DNA from: Pseudeuparius sepicola
Lineage: Eukaryota; Arthropoda; Insecta; Coleoptera; Anthribidae
DNA length: 64,000 nt
NCBI GenBank assembly: GCA_963920635.1
Contig: OY987307.1
Location: 6,014,001-6,078,000, forward strand
Direction of reading: 5' to 3'
Shown here piece by piece: positions 38,893 through 49,234 of this stretch. A program made the position numbers and the translations under genes. The notes beneath the pieces were generated by a model. It did not search any database, was not told the DNA's origin, and worked only from the letters and a program-made list of their open reading frames with translations. Numbering within the stretch: the first letter of the stretch is position 1; every line of letters begins with the position of its first letter.

Positions 38893-39108
38893 TTACTCTG
38901 GCCTAATCCGAGGTGGATTCCTGAAGGTGATTAATTCTTCTTTATTAATTCGTTCGAAATACTCTTGCCAGTTGACCTCGGGAACATGATTCAACTGCCT
39001 CCGACATTTCAACAAGTGCATCCGTAGGCGTGACTTCTTAATTTTATGACTGTTGACATATGGACAGGAAACCAGTCCCTGTTGGTCTGCTAGCTGTTGG
39101 TTGAACAT
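38893..39108 (-). CDS. CHHC zinc-finger protein (copy C)
   Basis: A 71-residue homologue of 13778-13990. Finger CPYVNSH-x9-H-x3-C is followed by HVPEVNWQEYFERIN and an NPPRIRPE end. It lies beside polB on the same strand as polB, as in Polinton A. TATATATAG about 45 bases upstream of the ATG and AACAGTC form a core promoter. Confidence 0.8.
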   Translation of the reverse strand: MFNQQLADQQGLVSCPYVNSHKIKKSRLRMHLLKCRRQLNHVPEVNWQEYFERINKEELITFRNPPRIRPE

Positions 39109-39243
39109 GTTGACTTTGGATAATGTTGTAAAGACTGTTAGGTTTCTCTGCTATATATACTCTGCAAGTTGTGGGAGGTATGACTAATCTATCAGGGAGG
39201 GATTAAATGAAACAATTATTGTTTCTTAGCTATATACAATAGC

Positions 39244-42200
39244 TTAGTTCTCGATTTGTGGAATACTGTAGTGTCCCCACGGTAGAGTGACAACATTATT
39301 AACTAAGTATCGCTTATGATCGAAAGGGCTGAGTGCAATTTTTGTTTGTTTAATACTGAAAACATTATGAGCAAATGAACGAATAGTGCATTGAGTAGCG
39401 GTTTTTTGCTTTTTCTTAAATAAGCAATTTGCATAATCGTCGAAAGTTAGATAATTCTTAACAACACCATACTTAATACCCTTTGATTTTTTAATACATT
39501 GCTCGCCTTCAATCAGAAACGTGTACATTTTTGACCTAAGGCCGACAAAGTGAGTCATTATTTTTCCATTAAGTTCATCTTTCATAAGACCTGGTACTTT
39601 TTTATTTACAAGCGGTATATTATACTGATTATCAACCGAATAATCGCTGGTATCGAAACGATGCAAGTCTCGCTTTATGGCTTCATCATACACATCATCA
39701 CATTTTATTTCATAAAGTAAGCTATCCGTATCCGTATAAAGTAGTTTACACTGGTCAGTTGAATATTTTTGCAACATGTAATCATAATGAAAATTATAAA
39801 CACACGTCTTTGAGATATCGAGTATAGCCATCCCGATGTACAGGGGCTTTGTAAAAACGATTTCAGTTTTATTCAGTTCAATTGCAACTAAATCTGTATC
39901 AAAAATTATCGGCTGTTAAAAGCCGGGCTAGCAAGTAAATTCTTAGCTCCGTACCTACCTTCCCATTTTCTAACCAATTTTACATTTCTATGTTTGCGAA
40001 TATTTTCCATGGTCTTACCGTATACAGCATTAACCATCAATTTAATTACTGTTTTTTCAAAATTAAACTTAGCTTTTGTCCTTAATTCTGTATTAAATTT
40101 AATGTAAGGAGCTAGCCAGGCAGACTGACTAAATTTTAAAACCCTATGAATCTTTTTTAAAGTTAAACCGTGACTTAACGCTTGTTTAAGAGCCCTATAG
40201 TGTACAACATACTTCTCTTTTGAATTGAGAGTTGTCATAAGTTTGGGAAGTTTAGAATTTGGTGGTTTAGAATGTTCTGCGCAAAACGGTAGGTCTTTAT
40301 GGGGATCATGTAAATTTTCCGGATAGTCTAAATCGACTTCAAAAACGTATCCTTCTGGACTGTTATCCGGAATATTCATCACGTTAATGTTTGCATCAAC
40401 CCATTGGAAGTTACCGTAAGGAAGAGATTCCCCCATTGCCCACCCGTATAAATTGTTTACATCCAGATAAAGTAAGTATTTGGAAGGATTGTTAGGATCA
40501 TAATTTTTCATGTATTTGTTGTTTGCCTCAGAATATCTATTACAACATTGGCTTATCCCCCCTCTCACTCCTTTCTCAAAAAACATTAATCTATCAATAT
40601 CTTGAAAGGTGTCTAATCGACACCCAGTATATTTAAGCATACAGTCCCAAGTATATCCCGGTAAAGTGTAGTACCAAGCCGGATCCAAACCATAATTCTT
40701 TATACAAGTTTTCCTAAAGTTCTGAAAGATATCGGTAAGTATCATAATGTCCGTCTTGAGATATAGGTCACTATATTCACCTAAACTTTGAATATTAAAT
40801 TTATCCCAAACTAACTGAGCATGTCTGTAATCGCTTTGACTAATGCGAGTATCGTTTAACTTGCTATAGAATTGCTCGACTGGTGGTAAACACTTTTCAT
40901 TAAGTTTATTTATGTTATCGATATAATCATAACAAAATATCCCCTTTTTGGTTAACAGATCTAGATTGTTTGAAGATACATCACTAAATTCCTTTTGGGT
41001 ATTAATAAAGTCCCCTTTATTGAGAGACGATGCTAATGTATCCAAAGAGAAGCCTAAAAATTTAAAGGAGTCGATGAATCTAAATTTAACTTCAGTATCG
41101 GTATCAGAAACTGTAAAACTAATATATTTTTCCTTGTTTATTGGAAGCAATGTCACATTATGCTTTTTAGCAAGATCTCTTATAATAAAATGACTGTCGT
41201 ACCCACTAAAGTTATGAAATACTATGGGTGCTACAAAGGAGTTTCTGTAATTTAAGTTACACGCTTGGTGGGCGTATCCGCGAAAACGTGATGTCATATG
41301 ATCATGGTCACGTACTATTATATCGTTAGAATTAAACGGTTTTTCACATATGTGACACGTAGCACTTGCATTTTTTAAACTTATAGATTCACTCATTGGC
41401 TCATTATTTTTTAACTTTGAAGCAACAGAGAGTGCTATATTTTCCATTTCATTTGCAAACCAAGTCATGTAATCAATACCACGATAACTCTTATAAAAAG
41501 ATAATGTATCGTCATAATCACATTTAAAATAGTAGCCTGCGCTAAAAGCTTCATGTTTCTGATATTTAGCAGTATTTAAACACTGTGATTCCTCATAAGG
41601 TTTTAGAATTGATTCAAAATCAGCATTAATAATAAATGGTACTTTTTCCTTATGGATATAATTTTTAAATTCAATATACTTATTTTTCGGAAATGATACT
41701 TTGCAGTTGTTTATGTCTTGACAATATTCAATGTGTTCATTTAATTTTTCTTGGGATGAGTAATAATTTAAGCATCTATCACAAACAAACATCCTACCTT
41801 TATGTTTATTAGTTTGGGATGCTATTAATCTCGATAAATTTTTAACCCAACAGTAATGATAATTGATTTCGGTTGATGATTCATCGATAGGGAGAGCTTC
41901 ATGCTCACCGACTTTCGGAAAATATGTATCCTGAACTAGAAGTAAATTAGCATGTTTTTCCATTTTGTTTTTAGTTAAGCGAGCCGGAGAAGTTCGAAAA
42001 GAGCTTGATTTGTCTTCATTTGACACTAACTCTAGAACATACACATTTACCGATATATTATTCAGTTTTTCGAATTTTGCTATTTGGTTTAGAGTTACAG
42101 GAAATTCAAGGCCATCTAGGTTTAAAACGGTTGAAGGGTGGGGATATGAGGATGTACGGTGTGGTTTTCCAACGGGTGGATATAGAGCTGATACAACACT

Positions 42201-42983
42201 CCAAACAAAACAAAGATTATCATCATTTTGAATGTTAGTACAAGCCTGTTTAGATTGTATTGATTCTGGGAAGTTTATGTAAGATCTACCACCGTTTCCC
42301 ATCTCTACCTTGTTTATGTTAACTTCAAAACTTAAGATTCTGTGAAGAGTCCAACCGGACTCCTGATGTTCGAAGGACTCAATGGCAGCTAAAATTTTTT
42401 CAATAATATTGCTTTCAAACCATTGTTTTAACTGTGTTCCTTGATCGATTATTTCATTGTTTGTATTAAAATACTTATTCTCAAGTATCTCCTGATCTCC
42501 AGACTTTTTAATAAATTCCCCACAAAAGACAGCATTTACTTTAATTATATTGAATGATCTTAAGATCCTATTAATGCGAGTCTTAAAAACAAAAAACGCG
42601 TCTTTAAAAAACTGCAGAATATCTATGTGCTTTAAATTAATTATAACACCCGTGCGTATACGATTATTAAAAATTGATTTTATATCCTCCCACTTTATCC
42701 TATCACTTCTACTTTCCGGCTCACGTTGACCTGTTCCAACATGTTGTAATTTTTTTAAGTACACTTTAAATCGTTTCAAATGACTCAAGTTCGTTTGCAA
42801 TTTAATCCGAGTGCCATGATTACAGTCAGCCTTTTTCAATGCTTTATGAACTAACCGGATGTTTACATTTATTATTTTTTTCCAATGCTCTAAAGTAGCG
42901 TCATCAGAATTATTAATAAGCGTAAACACTTTTTTAAGCGTTTTAATAATGTCATCACTTACCGTCCCGATTTCTGCTGACAT
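39244..42983 (-). pseudogene. polB: Protein-primed DNA polymerase B of Polinton C (one frame break)
   Basis: The first about 1025 residues are open and carry Exo I (NADFESIL), the HNH/zinc segment (CHICEKPF...VRDHDHM), HNFSGYDSHF, YSDLYLKTDIM, LDVNNLYGWAM and KLMVNAVYGKTM. The frame changes once near 39900, and the rest (YTDTDSLLYE, FVGLRSKMYTF, C-terminus) continues in another frame to 39244. All motifs are conserved, so this is a recent lesion or an assembly error. ATG 42983 aligns with the start of the intact copy. Confidence 0.9.
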
Positions 42984-43103
42984 TTTAAGATGTGTGAGTA
43001 TTAAAAAGCAATGAGACAAAACCGAGAAGGTTATAACTTAAATATTCAAGTTGAAATACATTAACGAGTTCATTTATTTCTCCAGTGAGTTTTGCACCTT
43101 AAA

Positions 43104-43415
43104 ATGGAGACGTTCTTTAATCAACTAAATCAGAAATCGTTGATTAAACCATTCATGAAGGCTCGACGTATAGAAATTGGATGTGAGCTTCAAGTATTAT
43201 CGTTTAGAAGAGTTTGCACACAGTATACAGAAAGAGTTTCTGTGGAATTTTTTACATTTTACACTGTGCTACCGCAAAGGTTTACAGACAAATTCACTAT
43301 GCAGCGAATTATAGAAATAAATAGGGAAATTGAGCGTGGACAGAAGGTGTTTTTAATGAGCCTTGGGCCAACAGAAGGAAGAACCACGAATTTTGAATTT
43401 TCCCTGGAAGAATGA
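43104..43415 (+). CDS. OB-fold-like small protein (Polinton C)
   Basis: A 103-residue protein (METFFNQLNQKSL start) with LSFRRVCTQYTERVSVEFF, TVLPQRFTDKFT and FLMSLGP, homologous to the protein at 21331-21624. The longer frame upstream opens with TTG. It stands alone on the plus strand between polB and the accessory spliced gene, so it has its own promoter region. Confidence 0.6.
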   Translation: METFFNQLNQKSLIKPFMKARRIEIGCELQVLSFRRVCTQYTERVSVEFFTFYTVLPQRFTDKFTMQRIIEINREIERGQKVFLMSLGPTEGRTTNFEFSLEE

Positions 43416-43573
43416 AAACTTCCGAGATTAGACTGCTGAGTATGTACAATCGAAGGAAACTTCAAATGTATTTGAAATCTATAGATGATTTAAAGCATGA
43501 AATTAAAATGTATGAGATAAATAAGAAAATTGCTAATATTAATTTGAATTTAATAAAAACTATTAAAAAGTGA
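43412..43573 (+). CDS. Small coiled-coil ORF overlapping OB-fold-like gene
   Basis: A 53-residue frame starting in the ATGA overlap with the upstream stop, containing LQMYLKSIDDLKHEIKMYEI and NKK. It corresponds to the 33-residue frame at 21233-21334 in Polinton A. Conserved overlap and motif suggest coupled translation of the pair. Confidence 0.5.
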   Translation: MKTSEIRLLSMYNRRKLQMYLKSIDDLKHEIKMYEINKKIANINLNLIKTIKK

Positions 43574-43898
43574 GTGTTGTTTTTTTCCTGTTTCATGTAG
43601 AAAATGAAAGTGTATACTTACCTTTTCTTTTCTTATCACTTCCTTTCAGATAGTATCAATATTTCAAAATATTGTTTTTGCTTAGACACTGATCACTTGA
43701 ATTCTTTTTAATGAGATTTAAGTTTCCAAATGTGTGTTTTAGGTTAAGAAATGATGATCAAATTGGTAAATTATATGTTTATTAAAATATAACTATAATA
43801 CAATAATAAAATGATAAAATAATATAATAAAATAATATAATAAAATAATATAATAAAATAATATAATATCATTAAAATAAGAGAAAATGTGGGGACTA
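43574..43898. repeat. AATAAAATAATAT microsatellite
   Basis: About 43796-43872 is an AT-only array of AATAAAATAATAT units; the rest of the spacer has no gene. Confidence 0.8.
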
Positions 43899-44968
43899 TT
43901 AAACGTTCAGAATTTCTTGCACTCTTTGCATGATTTTCACAACTCGTGTCTCGTCTGAATTTAAAGTGTCAAGTTCTGAAAGGATCCTTTTTTCCCTTTC
44001 TTTCAGTTGTTGAACTTGTCCAACCACTACTTTTAATTGCTCTCTTAGCAAATGTTTTTGGGACTTTATGTCCCCACATTTTCTCTTGCAAAACACATTT
44101 GCCTGCGCTTTTAATTTGTGGAGAAATGCGGTAGGACTTTGACCCCTTATCTTTGAATATTCTTCCTCACCTTGACTTTCGGTTGTTACATCACTAAAAA
44201 TGCTGATGTTGTCATCATCATCTCGCATCGCTTGCATCCTACGTATGTCTTTCCCTCTGGTGGATTCAGCGAAGGTGTTGGGGGCATTCGACGGTCCGGG
44301 TTGAGGCTCGCCTTTTGTCACCGGCTGGATTGTTACCTCAGGGCCCAATGAAACTCCTTCCATCTCAGGATGTCCAGCCGGCTGTAAAACAATAACAATA
44401 TTAACTTTAAAGATGTAAGATTAGCGAGTGTAAATGTAATAATTACAAGCAAAGGTGATAATGGGCATACACATGTTTCATGCTATTACTAGTTTTTTCT
44501 TTTTGTTAACTTTGAGTGTTTGCCCATTATCACCTTTTCTTGTAATTAACTTTAAAGTTTATTTAGGAGAGTAGTGCTTACTCTTATAAGATAGTTCTGT
44601 AGTATAGAGATCCCTGTATCTACAACGTTGGGGGCTGATTGCATGCTGTTGGATTTGGGAGTCGCCTGCATTCTTCGTATGTCGTTACCTCTGGTGGATT
44701 CATCGAGGGTGTTGGGGACATTCGATGGTCCGGGTTGAGGCTCACCTTTTGTCACCGGCTGGAGTGTTAATTCAGGTCCCAACAATGAGAATAATTCCAT
44801 CTCAGGATTCATCTCAGGATTTCCAGCTGGCTGTAAAAAATAGCAATATTAACTTTAGAGTTTATTTAGGAGAGTAGTGCTTACTATTATAAGATAGCCT
44901 TGTAGCATGGAGATCCCATTAGATGCAACGTTGGGGGCTGATTTGCTCACTGGTACTGGTGTTTTCAT
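43899..44968 (-). CDS. Spliced accessory gene with duplicated exon, coiled-coil end
   Basis: Three exons join in phase 0: 44968-44885, 44830-44582 and 44381-43899. Donors are GTAAGC (twice) and acceptors TTTTTACAG and GTTTTACAG. The product is about 271 residues. Exons 2 and 3 both open PAG-x-PEM and share TKGEPQPGPSN-x-PNT followed by ESTRG and DIRRMQA, while exons 1 and 2 both carry SAPNV...GIS-x-LQ-x-YLI before the donor, showing that the exon-intron unit was duplicated in tandem. The C-terminal part has DDDDNISIFSD, a Cys/Lys patch and a long coiled coil. A TATATA box lies near 45052. Function is unknown. Confidence 0.55.
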
Positions 44969-45118
44969 TTTGATGATGATGAAGCACAACACTGTTATTT
45001 CACTGATCAGACTTTCAGATGGAATAATGTCAAACTTTGCAGTTATGGGAATATATAGTGTAAAAATTACTGAGCTTGAGGGGGTACTCAAGAACCAGTG
45101 GGTGTGTCGAAAAGCCAA

Positions 45119-45712
45119 TCCACATAGTGCATACGCTTTCTTCGTCTAAACGCGCAGGCGTCTTTCCCACAAAGGGGTTGGGCTTATCTCCTTAAAGGTT
45201 TGCTGCGCATGTGCAAGTGGGTGGAGCTAACCAGAATTCCCACTCCTCGGGCATGCAAAATCGTTGATTCCAATGTTTACAAAACGCAGATGGTTAACCC
45301 TGAGAATGTTTTTGAGACAAAATTTCAGCTCGTCAATTGAATGTTTAAAAACACAGATGTCTAACCTGAGAATGTTGATGTGATCTCTCACGTCGGCCCG
45401 CTTTTATAAGATGTTTAGTCTGAAAGAATTTCGATGTTTAAAAACACAGATGTCTAACCCTGAGAATGTTGATGTGATCTCTCACGTCGACCCGCTTTTA
45501 TAAGATGTTTAGTCTGAAAGAATTTCGATGTTTAAAAAACACAGATGGCTAACCCTGAGAATGTTAATGTGATCTCTCACGTCGGCCCGCTTTTATAAGA
45601 TGTTTGGTTATTTTCAAGGAATGACCGCCAGAATACCGGCGAAAATATTGCTGACAAAAATGAAACTACTTTTATTTTCATAATTTTATTATGTGTTAAG
45701 ACTACACAAATA
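45119..45712. repeat. About 94-bp tandem repeats containing TATA-like motif
   Basis: Units starting ATGTTTAAAAACACAGATG at 45341, 45434 and 45529 each end with CACGTCGGCCCGCTTTTATA and AGATGTTT; a partial unit precedes. The rest of the interval has no gene. Confidence 0.85.
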
Positions 45713-46132
45713 CTATAGCTCCATAACTGATGTTAGCTTTTTAATCCATTGATTTTCCACCAACTTATGGATTAATTTAATCATCCATTTTAAAATCAAG
45801 AGTGAGGAACATGCGGCAATAAAATAAACCACGCTTTCTAGGGATTGACCTGTTGCAACTTGTTCATTTAACATTTTAGAAATTGGTGTAACCCACTCTG
45901 TGTCAGCAACTATACCATTTTCAAATATCATTCGAAGTTTATACTGTTTGATATTACTTGGTATCTTTGTCATTACAACTTCATCAGTGGTAGTTGTAGG
46001 AGTTAATGAAATGCAATTTAATGAATCATCCATACAAATAGCAACATCGTTTACGTCAAACGGTTTATAGACGTATATTATGTTATTGATAATCAGAGAA
46101 TGAAGTAACAGGTATTCTGCACTCAACATCAT
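45713..46132 (-). CDS. Small membrane protein (copy C)
   Basis: A 139-residue protein with an N-terminal hydrophobic segment (LLLHSLIINNIIYVYK), a polar Thr-rich middle and a C-terminal anchor (VVYFIAACSSLLILKWMIKL). Same plan as 18561-18983, with the shared CSSLL core. TATAAAAG near 46166-46174 is its likely promoter. No IAP gene follows it here. Confidence 0.6.
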   Translation of the reverse strand: MMLSAEYLLLHSLIINNIIYVYKPFDVNDVAICMDDSLNCISLTPTTTTDEVVMTKIPSNIKQYKLRMIFENGIVADTEWVTPISKMLNEQVATGQSLESVVYFIAACSSLLILKWMIKLIHKLVENQWIKKLTSVMEL

Positions 46133-46230
46133 TTTCGAAAGTGTGTCCTACTTAAGTTTTCTCTCTTTTATAGGAATCAAACAACAAAATGCAAATAAAG
46201 ACCTTTATTTTAAGTAAAAACTTACAACTT

Positions 46231-46713
46231 TTAGTAATCGATTAAGTATTTTTCTAACCAAGAATATAATTTTTCACAATTCCTAAAGCTACAAACCCAT
46301 TTTTTATTTTCATTGTGGTGGAGGCACATCGGAATGTCTTTTTCAAATAGCGGCACCTCTATCCAATTGTTTTGCAAATTTCCCACATCAACCACTTTAT
46401 TGTTGATTATTTCACGTAGAAAACGTTCTTTTTGATGTCCCTTCACGTAAACTATGTGAACGTCTAGTGGAGTAGTTTGCAGTATTTCAACCAATTTGTT
46501 ATACTCAACATGTCCACTTGAATATTTTATCTCCAGAAAATTTTCTTCCATAACACGCACATGCCTCTTATTTAAATTGTTAAGAGCCATAAAACTTTTT
46601 GGGGGAGCTATAACCATATGCATCACTTGCCCATTAATTTTAATTGTCAATTCCTTGGGATAAAACTCATTCTCCACCATGAAACCTTGAATATCTATTA
46701 CAGCAATCTTCAT
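46231..46713 (-). CDS. Polinton accessory protein (copy C)
   Basis: A 160-residue protein: MKIAVIDIQGFMVENEFYPK start, VHIVYVKGHQKERFLREI, CLHHNENKKWVCSF and NCEKLYSWLEKYL. It is related to 6765-7307. The pattern of an opening hydrophobic strand with Asp, a K/GG/H turn before a helix, and a C-terminal Cys/His cluster recurs in both. TATAAATG near 46762-46770 lies upstream. Function is not established. Confidence 0.6.
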   Translation of the reverse strand: MKIAVIDIQGFMVENEFYPKELTIKINGQVMHMVIAPPKSFMALNNLNKRHVRVMEENFLEIKYSSGHVEYNKLVEILQTTPLDVHIVYVKGHQKERFLREIINNKVVDVGNLQNNWIEVPLFEKDIPMCLHHNENKKWVCSFRNCEKLYSWLEKYLIDY

Positions 46714-46782
46714 CTTAACTTAGTCCTCGAATAAAACTGTTGGTATGGTGCTGATGTCCCTGCATTTATATCCGGGATCTGT

Positions 46783-48002
46783 TTACATCATATAGCTTCT
46801 TACAGTTTCGCTCAAGGGCAAATACTCCACAACTCTATCATGAATAATGATGCAATATGCACGGGTCTTATCTGGAAATCCTTGAGAGCTCTCAATATCC
46901 AATTTAACATCAACAGTGCTCATTTTAATTGTTTCATTGCGACGTGAGCAGTCAATAACGAACAGCGTCGCCCGGTCTTTAAAGTCAGCATAATTAAGTA
47001 GTGGGCTCTTATCGCGCGTATTCATAAAGCTTGGGTAGAAGTCTCTGTAATTATTGTAAACTTCCAAGTAATCCCTATTGAAATCTTGCCGCAAGCGTTC
47101 AAACGGAAAGTATTCACCGTTTATTATAAGGCGTACGTCGGAAATATTTACATGATCAAAGTATGTCGGGTCCTTTTTTGAATTTTCTTTGCGGTCGGTC
47201 TGAAAGCCAACAATAACAAACCTTGGGCTTTCTACTGTGGCAGAGGTTTTAACGGACCATATTTCTTTGGTTGCATTTACGGTCAGATTAGGTAATTCAT
47301 GTAACTCCCATTTGCGAAACGGTATCAAGATGGGTTTATTACTCTTGAGGGCTTGCAATAAGTTATACTTAATTTTATCGTTTGGTATTATATGTTTTAC
47401 TTTCAGCTCGATGTTAGTAATGGCTACTTCAACCGTTAGATTGTACCAGGTGTTTGTTCCAGCAATATAGAGTTTTTGTCATTTCGAGCTCTAGTTAACC
47501 GTATTGTTTGTTTACCAGAAATTGCATGTTGGTAATCGTTAAAGATGCCAAACAGGTGTTTAAGTGGAACTCTAACACTAAACGTTGAATCTCTATTCAA
47601 AATAGTTTTTTTCCCGGGGTACAACCAACTTGAGGTGCGTTTTTCATCGGTGGGGTTGTAGCAAAGATACGCTCTGATACTGCTTAAAATGCCGGGGTCC
47701 CTCACAGAATCTACTTCTTGTCCGTTAAGTTCGTAAGATATAGAGTCGAAGAAGAAAGCCGCGGCATTATTAACTAATTCACAAGTGCCTTCTCCTTGTG
47801 TAGGTTTTATTTCTCCTTTAATAAAAATTGCGGCGTCATACATTAACAACCAAGCATCTCCCTGGTTAATTGTTATTTCAATGATGTCATTATTCATAAA
47901 AGACTTGACGAAAGGATAGTAAGTACGGCTTTCTATGCGTTGGATTGACTCATCATACTTTGGACTTTGATACACGTCGAATACATTTGGTGCCAACGAC
48001 AT
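46783..48002 (-). pseudogene. mcp: Major capsid protein of Polinton C (one frame break)
   Basis: The N-terminal 188 residues (KYDESIQRIESRTYYPFVK, FDSISYELNGQEV, PLKHLFGIFNDYQ) and the C-terminal part (FRKWELHELPNLTVN, VIVGFQTDRKENSKK, LSETVRSYMM) are both well conserved, but the frame changes near 47438, just after the TRARNDKNSI block. One shift is the only visible damage; an assembly error cannot be excluded. Confidence 0.88.
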
Positions 48003-48150
48003 TATATCCGAGCGACTTTAAAATATTTATGCTTTTAGGTGTAGGCGTCAGGTTGCGAGGTTGACGCTTGTGAGGTTCAGACGAGAGTGTGTTTATAAAG
48101 TGGTTTAACTCACTTTTATATGTGAGACCCTCACCGAAAACGAGACCCAT
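47953..48150 (-). CDS. Small basic protein (copy C)
   Basis: A 65-residue protein (MGLVFGEGLTYKSEL ... SINILKSLGYNVVGTKC) homologous to 20244-20408. Its ATG overlaps the penton stop by one base (TAATG), and its end overlaps the capsid start by 50 bases. Confidence 0.6.
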   Translation of the reverse strand: MGLVFGEGLTYKSELNHFINTLSSEPHKRQPRNLTPTPKSINILKSLGYNVVGTKCIRRVSKSKV

Positions 48151-48854
48151 TACAAAGGTTTTACTTCTAATCTCACAATTATTTCTTCTCCACGGAAATT
48201 TACTAACTGAAAATTTTGATCCAAAATCGATAAGGTTATATTATTTATTTCCCGTTTAGTGACAGGTAAGTAAAGTAGGTTTCTGGGGGTTTCGTCTATG
48301 GCGTCCCCCGGATTACATTCAGGAGAAAACTCGTAAATAGTATGAGTAGGTCTGTTGTTATAGTATGCTCCAGAGGTCAAATTGCTGTCAATATGTATTG
48401 TTCTGGTTTTGACGATATTCACCGGTAAATCTGATGCGTGGACACTTAGTGGGGGTAGTAAGCGATTGGAATAACCGAGCAATGTGGCAATCGAATCTTT
48501 TGGTCGAAAATCAATCGTATATTTATCGCTGTATATTTCACACTGTAGAGTATTAGTATTGGCTTTCAATGAAAAATCAGGTATTTCGTTAAGATTTCTT
48601 AAAATTTTAATTATTGTTGTCTCTATGGCAGCAATTTCATAAGATCCTGTGGGTATTTCTAAAACTTTCAATTCGTTTGCTTGATCGATTAAATAAAATT
48701 TATTATTCGGTGCCTCAATATTCGGTATCCTATTATATGAATAAAACCCGAGCAACGCTAGCCCGTATTGTAAAGTTGGGTCTAAATAAATGGAATTATT
48801 GTAATCAACCGAGAGCACAGAGTTGTAGCCTTTCAACGTGAATAACAACGACAT
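48150..48854 (-). CDS. Penton-like minor capsid protein (copy C)
   Basis: An intact 234-residue protein: MSLLFTLKGYNSVLSVDYN, IPTGSYEIAAIET, LQCEIYSDKYTIDFRP, RTIHIDSNLTSGAYY, NFRGEEIIVRLE. It shares most blocks with 20436-21146. A TTTATAAAAAGAG TATA box at about 48884-48893 and a short leader precede the ATG. Overlapping starts and stops downstream suggest a polycistronic penton-basic-capsid transcript. Confidence 0.8.
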   Translation of the reverse strand: MSLLFTLKGYNSVLSVDYNNSIYLDPTLQYGLALLGFYSYNRIPNIEAPNNKFYLIDQANELKVLEIPTGSYEIAAIETTIIKILRNLNEIPDFSLKANTNTLQCEIYSDKYTIDFRPKDSIATLLGYSNRLLPPLSVHASDLPVNIVKTRTIHIDSNLTSGAYYNNRPTHTIYEFSPECNPGDAIDETPRNLLYLPVTKREINNITLSILDQNFQLVNFRGEEIIVRLEVKPL

Positions 48855-48874
48855 GACTAATAGTTTTAAGTCGG

Positions 48875-49234
48875 TCAGCTCTTTTTATAAAGAAATTCGA
48901 GACAAAGATGTCCACAATTTATTTCATTAAATTTTTGATATGCATCGTTATTATATACAATCTTAACTTTTCCTAAATATTTAACAAGTTCCGTCGGTGG
49001 TTTTAAGTTACCGAAACTATCAAAGTATTCAACAATATTATTATCTTTCTTATATGCTACCCAGTGAGTGCCTCTATTGTTTTTAACATCTAAATTAATA
49101 ATTGCCGATTCATACGCATGTGGTTTGCTTGGAAGTGCATCTCTCATGAATACACCTCTAAAATATGACAACTTTAATTTCCTGGCAAATTTTTCGAGGT
49201 CAACGTTAGTTAATGGTCTCTTGGATAGCTTCAC
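48875..49234 (-). CDS. Adenain-like cysteine protease (copy C)
   Basis: The 119-residue frame has H in GTHWVAY, D in EYFDSFGNLKPPTE and the nucleophile in NEINCGHLCLEFL. The first overlap codon is GTG and the N-terminal LTNVDLEKFA...YFRGVF segment is conserved with copy A, so the natural start lies at or before it. The reading frame is -1 relative to PLA2, and is reached after an A-AAA-AAC heptamer. Confidence 0.85.
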   Translation of the reverse strand: MKLSKRPLTNVDLEKFARKLKLSYFRGVFMRDALPSKPHAYESAIINLDVKNNRGTHWVAYKKDNNIVEYFDSFGNLKPPTELVKYLGKVKIVYNNDAYQKFNEINCGHLCLEFLYKKS

